Assembly: GCA_024278715.1 (NCBI GenBank)
Contig: JAJRSN010000298.1
Coordinates: 1 to 6,281 of the forward strand
Source: Calditrichota bacterium
Lineage (GTDB): Bacteria > Calditrichota > Calditrichia > Calditrichales > Calditrichaceae
Reading direction: 5' to 3'
DNA: 6,281 nt
Within the stretch, counting starts at the first letter, position 1. Every line of letters begins with the position of its first letter. Positions 1 through 6,270 of the stretch are shown one piece after another. A program made the position numbers and the translations under genes. The notes beneath the pieces are model-generated. The model did not search any database, was not told the origin of the DNA, and was given only the letters and a program-made list of their open reading frames with translations.

Positions 1-1
1 G

Positions 2-316
2 GACCCCAGCAGCAAAGTAAGCGTAAGAATTCAAAGGAATCGCGAAGTGGGAATAGTAGCCTGGGACGGAGCCGAAGGGCTGATGTTAAAATATATTCCC
101 AATACCATCGAAATAAAAACCGGGGATATCGTATTCACCTCGGGGTTGAGTCAAATTTATCCGCCCAATATTAAAGTAGGCGTTGTCACAATAATCAAAA
201 AGGATCCCAGCAATTTGTTCCAGACTATTTATGTAAAACCAAGCGTTAATTTCAGCGCTCTGGAAGAAGTGTTCATCGTGGACAGGGAGTCGGAAGTTGA
301 TAAATCAGGAAACTAA
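2..316 (+). CDS. mreC: Rod shape-determining protein MreC, C-terminal part (5' end outside window)
   Basis: MreC is a bitopic inner-membrane protein whose periplasmic beta-rich domain binds and activates PBP2 and links the MreB cytoskeleton to wall synthesis. Only the last 104 residues are present; the reading frame is open from base 2 and ends at TAA 314-316, so the transmembrane helix, coiled coil and first beta domain lie upstream. Diagnostic MreC features are visible: a conserved REVGIV turn near the start, an LMLKYIP stretch, then GDIVFTSGLSQIYPPNIKVG, which matches the family pattern GD-x-V-x-TSG-(hydrophobic)-x-x-x-(Y/F)P-x-x-(hydrophobic)-x-VG, and a closing ALEEVFIV strand. A GTG at 47 falls inside this conserved domain and is not the true start. 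The charged tail overlaps the first 20 bp of mreD. The identification is firm because of both sequence and order (mreC-mreD-mrdA-rodA); mreB is expected just upstream. Confidence 0.93.
   Translation, partial: DPSSKVSVRIQRNREVGIVAWDGAEGLMLKYIPNTIEIKTGDIVFTSGLSQIYPPNIKVGVVTIIKKDPSNLFQTIYVKPSVNFSALEEVFIVDRESEVDKSGN
284..289 (+). promoter_or_regulatory. Ribosome binding site of mreD, supporting a TTG start
   Basis: AGGGAG lies 7 bases before the TTG at 297, inside the end of mreC. This is the strongest Shine-Dalgarno match at any junction of the operon. It favours the TTG over the first in-frame ATG at 333, which would cut into the first membrane helix and has no comparable site in front of it. 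Confidence 0.6.
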
Positions 317-785
317 ATTTTTTCTGGTAATCATGTTATTTTTCGGAGTAGGCAGTCTGCTGGCTCAGGCTCTTTTAGCTCCGTTGATTTCCATAAGATT
401 ATGGCAGCCCGATTTTGTTTTGGTTATTGTGCTTTTGATGGCTAAACGATTCGGAGGCATTAAAGGAAGCAGCGCGGGATTTTTTTTGGGACTGCTTCAG
501 GATGCCATTACCGGACTGCCGCTGGGTATTTCCGCCATGCCCAAAGCGATCAGCGGATATTTAGCCGGTAAATTCCACGGTCAAACCGTTAAAAACATAA
601 GCCTTGATCTGTGGTTCATTATTTTTATTTTGATACACGAAGTGGTTTTTTACGGACTTTTTCAGTTCAAGTCTGAGTTTTCGTTTCAGTTTTTGCTGTT
701 TTCCAGAGCTTTGCCCAATACTATTTACACAACGATTTCTTTATTGATCATTTCATTTTTTACCAGAAACTATTTTAGTGAATGA
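297..785 (+). CDS. mreD: Rod shape-determining membrane protein MreD
   Basis: MreD is a small polytopic inner-membrane component of the elongasome that works with MreC, MreB, RodA and PBP2 during sidewall growth; its exact biochemical role is not settled. The 162-residue product has the usual family length and is mostly hydrophobic, with membrane segments at about residues 8-30, 38-50, 58-72, 76-92, 103-122 and 140-156. The signature region is residues 37-95: a QPDF-V-L helix, then RFGG-x-x-G, GFFLGLLQDA, and a small-residue helix ending near SGYLAGK, all typical of MreD. I chose the TTG at 297 because of the AGGGAG seven bases upstream and because it restores a full first helix; the start overlaps mreC by 20 bp. 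It ends at TGA 783-785, overlapping the proposed GTG of the PBP2 gene. MreD sequences are poorly conserved, so the assignment also leans on gene order. Confidence 0.9.
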   Translation: MINQETKFFLVIMLFFGVGSLLAQALLAPLISIRLWQPDFVLVIVLLMAKRFGGIKGSSAGFFLGLLQDAITGLPLGISAMPKAISGYLAGKFHGQTVKNISLDLWFIIFILIHEVVFYGLFQFKSEFSFQFLLFSRALPNTIYTTISLLIISFFTRNYFSE

Positions 786-2658
786 TATGAATTATTGGGA
801 TCGATCATTCAGGACAAAACGGTTAATCATTTTTTCTTCTTTTATTATTTTCAGTTTTACGATACTCGTTCTGGGTTTTTTTAATCTGCAGGTTTTGCAG
901 CGGGAATATTATCTGCAACTTTCTTTGCATAATGTAATCAGGCAGGTCAAATTGAATCCGGTTCGCGGTCTTATTTATGACAGCAAAAACAACCTTTTGG
1001 TTGATAACCGTCCCGCCTTTTCCGCCGCCCTGATACCAGCGCACACCACAAAAGAAACTATTAAAAAGATTGCCGATTATTTTAATATTCCGGTTAAAAA
1101 TATTATTTACCGGCTAAGAAGCGCTCCGCGGTTTCGTCCGGTGATTATAGCCCGCGACATCGAAAAGAAGAAATTAATCTACCTTGCCGAAAATCAGTAT
1201 TTTTTACCCGGATTGGATATCATTCTGGATTCAAAACGATATTATCCCAAAGACGTTAATTCCCCTCATATTTTCGGCTACATCGGAGAAGTGAATCAAA
1301 AGGATCAGGAACGCGATCCGCGCTACGAACTGGGCGACATGATCGGGAAAGCCGGCTTGGAACGCTATTACGATACGGACCTGCGCGGCACCAAAGGCAT
1401 CCGTTATATTCGTGTGGATGCAAGCGGCAAAGAGTTGGGCGATTTCAATCCTCAACTGAACGAACCTCCAATCCACGGCAGCGATCTTTATTTGACGCTT
1501 GATTACGATCTGCAAAAGTTTGCCGAATCGTTGATGGAAGACAAACGGGGCTCTTTGGTGGCAATAGATGTGCGAAGCGGCGGAATTCTGGCAATGGTAA
1601 GCAACCCGGACTATGATATTCGTTTGTTGAGCGGCAAAATCGATCCGGAAATCTGGAGGACTCTGCTTCAGGACGAAAGTCATCCTCTTTACGGTCGATC
1701 CATTCAAAGCGCCTACCCGCCAGGCTCCACTTACAAAATTGTGACTGCCATTGCCGCCTTACAGGACGGGATTATCACTCCGGCATGGGAAGCCTATTGC
1801 CCGGGATATTTTAGATTAGGCAGAAGAATCATCCGCTGCTGGAAAATCGACGGGCACGGATGGTTAGATTTGTACGGCGCCATTAAAAACAGTTGCAATG
1901 TCTATTTTTCCAAGCTCGGCTTGAAAATCGGACTTAAAACGTGGTCAAAATACAGTAAATTGCTGGGGTTCGGAAAACGAACAGGGATCGATCTTCCGAA
2001 TGAAAATCCCGGTCTTATCCCGACCATCGAATACTTTAATAAAATTTATGGTGAAAACGGCTGGACAAAAGGCAATCTTGCCAATTTAGCCATCGGGCAG
2101 GGCGAGCTTTTGACAACCCCTCTGCAAATAGCTCAATTTGCCATGATTCTTGCCAACCGCGGTTTGTATCATCGTCCGCATCTTGTCGATCACATATATA
2201 ATTATCAAACCCAAAAAACAATTTATTTTCCGATTCAGTCAAAATATGTAGTCGGCGTCTCCAGCGAGGTATTTGACGTTGTTCGGGAAGGAATGCACCA
2301 GGTTGTTAACGGGGGAACCGGCTGGCTCGGTAAAGTGCCGGGAATAGACATGGCGGGCAAAACGGGCACCGCGCAAAATCCCCACGGCGATCCCCATGCC
2401 TGGTTTATGGCTTTTGCTCCCTATTATCATCCGGAAGTAGCCATTGCGGTTATGGTCGAAAATGCCGGCAGCGGCGGCGGCGTGGCTGCGCCGATCGGCA
2501 GAAAATTTCTGGAAATGTATTTTTATCATAAATTGATCCCGCGTCCTGTGATAAAAAAAGACTCATTACAGGTTGAACCGGCTATTAATCCCATTCAATC
2601 GGTTCCCTTGGATAGTCTGAGTCCGTTGCCAATTTTAAATCAACCCGGGACGGAATAG
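778..2658 (+). CDS. mrdA: Penicillin-binding protein 2, elongasome DD-transpeptidase
   Basis: A class B PBP that crosslinks new peptidoglycan strands in the sidewall and stimulates its partner RodA. Domains in order: short cytoplasmic basic N-terminus; one membrane helix at about residues 16-38; dimerisation/pedestal domain from about 60 (RGLIYDSKNN) to 230, including GKAGLERYYD at 190-199 and VDASGKELG near 213-221; transpeptidase domain about 255-585. All three catalytic motifs are intact: S317-T-Y-K320 in PPGSTYK, S372-C-N374, and K528-T-G530 in AGKTGTAQNPHG. Ser317 is the acyl-enzyme nucleophile. C341, C354, H360 and C373 look like a zinc site beside the active site (see findings). The last ~40 residues are a Pro/Ser/Leu-rich tail. 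At 626 residues it is a normal PBP2 length. The start could be GTG 778 (8 bp overlap with mreD) or ATG 787, three codons later; neither has a strong Shine-Dalgarno. Gene order next to rodA separates it from FtsI. Confidence 0.95.
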   Translation: MNDMNYWDRSFRTKRLIIFSSFIIFSFTILVLGFFNLQVLQREYYLQLSLHNVIRQVKLNPVRGLIYDSKNNLLVDNRPAFSAALIPAHTTKETIKKIADYFNIPVKNIIYRLRSAPRFRPVIIARDIEKKKLIYLAENQYFLPGLDIILDSKRYYPKDVNSPHIFGYIGEVNQKDQERDPRYELGDMIGKAGLERYYDTDLRGTKGIRYIRVDASGKELGDFNPQLNEPPIHGSDLYLTLDYDLQKFAESLMEDKRGSLVAIDVRSGGILAMVSNPDYDIRLLSGKIDPEIWRTLLQDESHPLYGRSIQSAYPPGSTYKIVTAIAALQDGIITPAWEAYCPGYFRLGRRIIRCWKIDGHGWLDLYGAIKNSCNVYFSKLGLKIGLKTWSKYSKLLGFGKRTGIDLPNENPGLIPTIEYFNKIYGENGWTKGNLANLAIGQGELLTTPLQIAQFAMILANRGLYHRPHLVDHIYNYQTQKTIYFPIQSKYVVGVSSEVFDVVREGMHQVVNGGTGWLGKVPGIDMAGKTGTAQNPHGDPHAWFMAFAPYYHPEVAIAVMVENAGSGGGVAAPIGRKFLEMYFYHKLIPRPVIKKDSLQVEPAINPIQSVPLDSLSPLPILNQPGTE

Positions 2659-2659
2659 T

Positions 2660-3886
2660 ATGTACCGCTTTCAAAATATTTTCAAACAAATTGATTTCGC
2701 TCTGTTATTGCCTGTTATTTTTCTGATAATTACCGGGCTCTTTACCGTTTACAGCGCAACGCACATAACGCAGGCTTCCTCTCAGAACTATTTTTCGCGC
2801 CAATTATTTTATGCCGTTATCGGGGTTGTATTGATTTTTGCCGTTACCTTTGTGCCGTACAAAGTTATTTTTGATCTTAGTTATCTGCTGTACGGTGTTT
2901 CTTTGCTGCTGTTGATTCTCGTGCTATTCATCGGAATACGAGGGTACGGCGCCGAAAGATGGCTCTCTTTGGGCGCTGTCAAAATTCAACCATCCGAATT
3001 TGCCAAAATAACCACCGTCTTAGCCGTTGCCCGATACCTCTCCCGAAACAGACGCAACATCAACCATATATCCAATCTTACGGTTGTTTTCCTAATGATT
3101 TTAATTCCCTTTATTCTGATTGCCAAACAACCCGATCTCGGCACTTCCCTTGTATTTTTGGCTCTGATAATTCCCATGCTCTATTTTGCCGGAATTTCAT
3201 GGTTTGTATTGTTCGTTCTGGTTCCCCCGGTAATTACCATGGTGGTTTCATTCAATCTTTACGCTTATATGGTCTGGATTTTAATTATTACAATCATCTT
3301 AATCTTTGCCAGACAAAAACTGTATCTTAAGATTCTGGTTTTTCTGCAACATATTTTGGTGGGCAGTTTAATGCCCGTTTTATGGAATTCTTTGCGGGAG
3401 TACCAAAAACAACGGATACTCACTTTTTTGCAACCGGAAAAGGATCCGCAAGGCGCGGGATATCAAATCATCCAAAGCAAGGTGGCTATCGGTTCCGGGG
3501 GCGTTTGGGGTAAAGGATATTTGCAAGGTTCGCAGTCGCAATTAAACTTTTTGCCGGCGCATCATACCGATTTTATCTTTTCCGTACTCGGCGAAGAACG
3601 AGGATTTATCGGTATTTTTATCGTATTGACGACTTTTCTTTTTTTGTTTCTATACATGCTCTATCTATCCAATCAGGTTAAGTCGTCATTTTCGCGATTA
3701 GCTCTTATCGGTTTTACGACTATCCTGTTCTTCCACACGCTCGTCAATATTAGTATGACCATCGGACTGGCGCCCGTTACGGGATTGCCTTTGCCCTTTT
3801 TAAGCTACGGAGGCTCTTTTTTGTTGACAAGCTGTCTGCTGATCGGGATTTCAATGAATTTTTCAAGAAATCGTTTTCAACCTTAA
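2660..3886 (+). CDS. rodA: RodA, SEDS-family peptidoglycan glycosyltransferase
   Basis: RodA (also called MrdB) polymerises lipid II into glycan strands at the inner membrane, paired with PBP2. The 408-residue protein has the usual SEDS size and roughly ten membrane helices. Visible hallmarks are GAERWLSLG at about 97-105 (W101 matches the functionally important loop tryptophan), QPSEFAK at 110-116, KQPDLGTSL at 156-164, the region IQSKVAIGSGGVWGKG at 271-286, HHTDFIF at 301-307 where D304 aligns with the catalytic aspartate of other RodA proteins, GEERGF at 311-316, and the C-terminal PLPFLSYGGS at 377-386. The gene starts one base after the PBP2 stop, with a GGGACGG sequence about 6-13 bases ahead of ATG 2660, so translation is probably coupled. 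FtsW is the main alternative SEDS protein, but adjacency to PBP2 and mreCD makes RodA much more likely. No terminator follows immediately. Confidence 0.95.
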   Translation: MYRFQNIFKQIDFALLLPVIFLIITGLFTVYSATHITQASSQNYFSRQLFYAVIGVVLIFAVTFVPYKVIFDLSYLLYGVSLLLLILVLFIGIRGYGAERWLSLGAVKIQPSEFAKITTVLAVARYLSRNRRNINHISNLTVVFLMILIPFILIAKQPDLGTSLVFLALIIPMLYFAGISWFVLFVLVPPVITMVVSFNLYAYMVWILIITIILIFARQKLYLKILVFLQHILVGSLMPVLWNSLREYQKQRILTFLQPEKDPQGAGYQIIQSKVAIGSGGVWGKGYLQGSQSQLNFLPAHHTDFIFSVLGEERGFIGIFIVLTTFLFLFLYMLYLSNQVKSSFSRLALIGFTTILFFHTLVNISMTIGLAPVTGLPLPFLSYGGSFLLTSCLLIGISMNFSRNRFQP

Positions 3887-3951
3887 TTTTTTCACTGAAT
3901 CAATAGTGGAAAATGTGCAAAATCCTGATTTATTTATTATCTTACAAAAAA

Positions 3952-3977
3952 GTTTTACGGCTTTTAACTTGTAAAAC
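3952..3977. repeat. Short perfect inverted repeat GTTTTAC / GTAAAAC
   Basis: GTTTTAC at 3952-3958 is the exact reverse complement of GTAAAAC at 3971-3977, with a 12-base gap; two G-U pairs could extend the stem in RNA on the + strand. It lies about 65 bases after the rodA stop. No T-run follows on the + strand, so a classical intrinsic terminator is not supported. It could be a 3' stabilising hairpin or a protein-binding site. The right arm overlaps the first 16-bp direct repeat. Confidence 0.4.
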
Positions 3978-4032
3978 GCAAAATTTAGGAGGCGTATTTG
4001 GCGGTAATTGTCTTACTAAAATGCAAAATTTA
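3972..4032 (+). repeat. Pair of 16-bp direct repeats, TAAAAYGCAAAATTTA
   Basis: TAAAACGCAAAATTTA at 3972-3987 and TAAAATGCAAAATTTA at 4017-4032 match at 15 of 16 positions, start-to-start distance 45 bp. A partial third copy of the core, TGCAAAAT, lies at 3916-3923. A second pair, TTACTAAAATG at 4013-4023 and TTACTAAATTG at 4071-4081, overlaps the set. Regular spacing close to four helical turns suits paired binding sites of a regulator, but in such an AT-rich spacer chance or relic duplication is also possible. Confidence 0.45.
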
Positions 4033-4056
4033 ATGGTCATTTTTTTACCATTTTTT
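4032..4056 (+). terminator. Weak candidate intrinsic terminator after the rodA operon
   Basis: AATGGT at 4032-4037 pairs with ACCATT at 4047-4052 around a 9-base loop, and the last stem bases run into a T6 tract at 4051-4056. The stem has only six pairs, two of them G-C, so it would be a weak terminator. It lies about 145 bases beyond the rodA stop and upstream of the candidate promoter of the TPR gene, a sensible position. No stronger terminator is seen in the spacer. Confidence 0.25.
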
Positions 4057-4089
4057 CATTTGATGATTTTTTACTAAATTGGAGAATAA

Positions 4090-4118
4090 TTGTTACATTA
4101 AACGGCGTTAAATTTAAT
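4090..4118 (+). promoter_or_regulatory. Candidate sigma-70-type promoter for the TPR gene
   Basis: TTGTTA at 4090-4095 (4 of 6 to TTGACA) is separated by 17 bases from TTTAAT at 4113-4118 (5 of 6 to TATAAT). Transcription would begin near 4125 and give a leader of about 110 bases before ATG 4237. The -10 box coincides with the right arm of a small inverted repeat, ATTAAA 4097-4102 / TTTAAT 4113-4118. In AT-rich sequence such matches arise by chance, so this is only the best candidate. Confidence 0.3.
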
Positions 4119-4236
4119 AAAAATTCATAAATGACAAGGAACTTTAAATATTGAATTAAATTAGATTAAAATCCTGCCGAAAACATAATAATGACATAGT
4201 AAAGTAAATAAGACAGTCGAAATATTAAAAGTTGAT

Positions 4237-6057
4237 ATGATGTACAATATTAGTAAATACCTGCTGATTTTCTTGCTAACTGTGAGCGCGCTTTGGGCTC
4301 AGGATAAAAGAAAAGTTGGTTTAATTCCTTTTATAAACGAAAAACCTAATCCGAAATACGATTGGGTTTCTTATGGGCTCGAGTACTATCTGCGTAATAA
4401 ACTCAGCGTGCTGTCGGGTTTTTACGTCCCCGAAAAAAAGGTCTTTCAAAAAGTGCTCGATGAAATCGGATTCGGGAAAACCCCTCCGACCGAACGGATG
4501 ATTTATCATATCGGGCAATACGGCAAAGTGGAAGTCACCGTATCCGGCTCTTATGTTGTGGAAAACGGATCGTTGAATTTAAAGATTCTTTACAGCAACG
4601 CCTATAACGGTACGCCTATTTTAAGCACCCAAATCCGTGAACCGTTGTCCAAATTCTTTGACGTGGGCAATCAGATCATCGATCAATTGGTTAATCTTGC
4701 CGGAATTCCCGTAAGCGAATCGGAAAAAAGGTTGTTGTCGTTTACCTTAACCAATTCCGTAAGCGCCTTTGAATCTTTCATTAGGGCTTACATGGAAAAT
4801 AACAAACCCAATCCGCGGTTCGAGGTTGTTACAGGTCTTTTTAAGAAAGCCATTCAGAAAGACCCGAAATTTTGGGAAGCCTACTACAATTTGGGAATTG
4901 TCTATTTTAATTCCGGCAAACTGGAAGACGCGCTCGCTCAATTCGACAAAGTGATTCAGGCTTTGCCGAACTTTTCCAAACCGTACTTCGGGCGGGGATT
5001 AATATATTTTAAGAAGAACAGATATGACGAAGCTCTGGCAAACTTTCAGCGTGTTACCGAACTCAATCCGAACGATTACAAAGCCTTTTACTATATCGGA
5101 AGGGTTAACATCAAATTAAAAAAATATAAAGATGCAGAAGAAGCTTTAAACGAAGCAAGTAAGATAAATCCCGAATACGCGCCGATCTTTTATGAATTGG
5201 GCAATATTTATTATAATCAGGGCTTCTATAAAAAAGCGATCGAATTTTATCGTTCGGCAACAGAACTGGATGCCAAAAACCCCGATTATCATCTTAAATT
5301 GGGCGACTCCTACTATCGATCTCAAATTTTTTATAACGCCTTAAACGAATTAAACAAAGCTATCGATCTGCAACCGGATAATCCCATCGCCTATTTTTTG
5401 AAGGGTTTAACTATTTACAAACAAGCGGTGATCGAAGAATTGATCGAAGCCTTTCTGGAACTGCTTAACGGAACCGACGACGGAGCAAACGCCAAAAACC
5501 CGGGCGGTAGTAATTCCAGATTTACGATGGATCCTATCAAGAAAAAGCAGGTTTATCTGGACATGGCTATCGCCTTTACCAATGCCGTCAGATACAGACC
5601 CAATTTTAAGGAAGCTATTTTTAATCTGGGGCTTACCTACCATGAAATGGGAAATTATGATCTGGCAGAGAAATATTACATTTTAACTTTGCAGCACGAT
5701 AGCACCCTTGTTCGCGTATATTTAAAATTAGCCGAGCTTTACACCCAAACCGGTCAAAAAGACCTGGCAGTGGAGCAATACCGCAAAATCTTTTATTTGG
5801 ACCCCGCCTACATTGTCCGCCACCCAACTTTGGGACCCGAGCATCGTTATCTTAATCTTTTGAGCAAATTCAAAAAAGAACTGGAAGAAAAATTGCAGAA
5901 AAATCCGAACGATACCCAAAGCAATTTGACCCTGGCAAAAGTTTTTGAGGCTCAGGGAAATTACGGCAAGGCAGCCAATCTTATTCGCAGAGTTTTAGCT
6001 TTTAACCCCGACAACAAAGAAGCAAAAAAGCTCTTAAATTCACTCAATAAGTATTAA
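4237..6057 (+). CDS. Secreted TPR protein with N-terminal FlgO/TolB-N-like domain
   Basis: A 606-residue protein without a recognised name, probably exported and acting as a protein-protein scaffold in the envelope. Residues 1-21 form a signal peptide: K7, a hydrophobic stretch, and a likely cut after A21 (ALWA|QDK); no lipobox cysteine is present. Residues 26-165 begin KVGLIPF and contain a GLEYYLRNKLS helix and a VSGSYVVENGSLNLKILY strand pair, the pattern of FlgO/TolB-N-like domains that precede TPRs in many bacterial proteins. TPR units follow at about 213-246, 247-280, 281-314, 315-348, 349-382, 383-457 (split by an insertion), 458-491, 492-525 and 560-593, with a less regular helical pair at 175-212. 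The insertion, about 398-437, includes a Gly/Asn/Asp-rich stretch. The start is ATGATG at 4237 or 4240; no good Shine-Dalgarno is seen. It is probably transcribed separately from the rodA operon. Partner and exact role cannot be read from sequence. Confidence 0.88.
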   Translation: MMYNISKYLLIFLLTVSALWAQDKRKVGLIPFINEKPNPKYDWVSYGLEYYLRNKLSVLSGFYVPEKKVFQKVLDEIGFGKTPPTERMIYHIGQYGKVEVTVSGSYVVENGSLNLKILYSNAYNGTPILSTQIREPLSKFFDVGNQIIDQLVNLAGIPVSESEKRLLSFTLTNSVSAFESFIRAYMENNKPNPRFEVVTGLFKKAIQKDPKFWEAYYNLGIVYFNSGKLEDALAQFDKVIQALPNFSKPYFGRGLIYFKKNRYDEALANFQRVTELNPNDYKAFYYIGRVNIKLKKYKDAEEALNEASKINPEYAPIFYELGNIYYNQGFYKKAIEFYRSATELDAKNPDYHLKLGDSYYRSQIFYNALNELNKAIDLQPDNPIAYFLKGLTIYKQAVIEELIEAFLELLNGTDDGANAKNPGGSNSRFTMDPIKKKQVYLDMAIAFTNAVRYRPNFKEAIFNLGLTYHEMGNYDLAEKYYILTLQHDSTLVRVYLKLAELYTQTGQKDLAVEQYRKIFYLDPAYIVRHPTLGPEHRYLNLLSKFKKELEEKLQKNPNDTQSNLTLAKVFEAQGNYGKAANLIRRVLAFNPDNKEAKKLLNSLNKY

Positions 6058-6068
6058 GTTGAAGAGCA

Positions 6069-6270
6069 AGTAACAAGTAACGAGTAACAAGGACGTGATG
6101 CGTAACGCGTAATGGGTGATTAGTAAGAAAAATAAAAAAGATTAAAGTTCTTTCAAGATTAAAGATTAAAGCGACAAGTGATATAGTAACGAGTAACAAG
6201 TGACCAGTATCTCTCGCCCGTTTAACGCTTAACGTGAAGTAACAAGGACGTGACGCGTGATGGGCAAGAC
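6069..6270. repeat. Degenerate 7-bp repeat region (NGTRAYN heptamers)
   Basis: The 224-bp stretch after the TPR gene has no credible reading frame and is built largely of heptamers. Block A: AGTAACA 6069, AGTAACG 6076, AGTAACA 6083, a 4-base break AGGA, then CGTGATG 6094, CGTAACG 6101, CGTAATG 6108, GGTGATT 6115 and AGTAAGA 6122. Block B: AGTGATA 6177, one base, AGTAACG 6185, AGTAACA 6192, AGTGACC 6199. Block C: TTTAACG 6221, CTTAACG 6228, then AGTAACA 6238, AGGA, CGTGACG 6249, CGTGATG 6256. Longer exact repeats join the blocks: AGTAACGAGTAACAAG at 6076 and 6185, and AGTAACAAGGACGTGA at 6083 and 6238. There is no transposase and no flanking target duplication. Function is unknown. Confidence 0.85.
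6138..6171. repeat. GATTAAA heptamer cluster within the repeat region
   Basis: AAGATTAAAG occurs at 6138-6147, 6155-6164 and 6162-6171, the last two in direct 7-bp tandem, and GATTAAA recurs at the very end of the window (6275-6281). It has the same unit length as the neighbouring GTRAY heptamers but a different sequence, so a second heptamer type is interleaved with the first. Confidence 0.7.

Larger units (their letters stand above)
3887..4236. other. AT-rich intergenic spacer between rodA and the TPR gene
   Basis: This 350-bp stretch is clearly richer in A and T than the flanking genes and contains no convincing protein gene on either strand. It separates the cell-shape operon from the TPR gene, which is too far away to be read simply as the next coupled cistron. 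It contains 16-bp direct repeats, two short hairpins, an isolated AGGAGG at 3987-3992 and a plausible sigma-70-type promoter at 4090-4118; the repeats, hairpins and promoter are listed separately. No tRNA-like cloverleaf or known riboswitch core was recognised. Confidence 0.8.

Noticed and set aside
1231..1707. 158-codon open frame on the minus strand within the PBP2 gene
   Set aside because: It lies wholly antisense to a gene with all its catalytic motifs, has no recognisable domain, and its composition is what a complementary strand of this coding sequence gives.
2239..2529. 96-codon minus-strand frame opposite the PBP2 C-terminal half
   Set aside because: Antisense shadow over the conserved KTG region; the alanine run is only the complement of the GC-rich Gly/Ala codons of PBP2.
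2959..3330. 123-codon + strand frame within rodA
   Set aside because: Out-of-frame shadow of rodA with an implausible Cys/His/Arg-rich product; the rodA frame holds the SEDS motifs across the same bases.
4097..4118. ATTAAA / TTTAAT inverted repeat as an operator over the -10 box
   Set aside because: Only six A/T pairs in very AT-rich sequence, readily expected by chance; mentioned with the promoter but not called as a site.
5407..5919. Several minus-strand frames opposite the TPR gene
   Set aside because: All are short, overlap a gene with clear 34-residue periodicity, and show no signal or domain of their own.
6105..6110. ACGCGT palindrome, also at 6253-6258, as a possible methylation or origin motif
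   Set aside because: Both copies arise simply from joining adjacent NGTRAYN heptamers, so they need no separate explanation; no DnaA-box cluster or origin context is present.
6149..6165. TCTTT / AAAGA hairpin after the TPR gene as a terminator
   Set aside because: Five mostly A-T pairs and no following T-run; it is a by-product of the GATTAAA repeats.
6069..6270. Possible CRISPR array
   Set aside because: Units are 7 bp and tandem or nearly so; there are no 25-40 bp repeats with unique spacers of even length and no cas genes.
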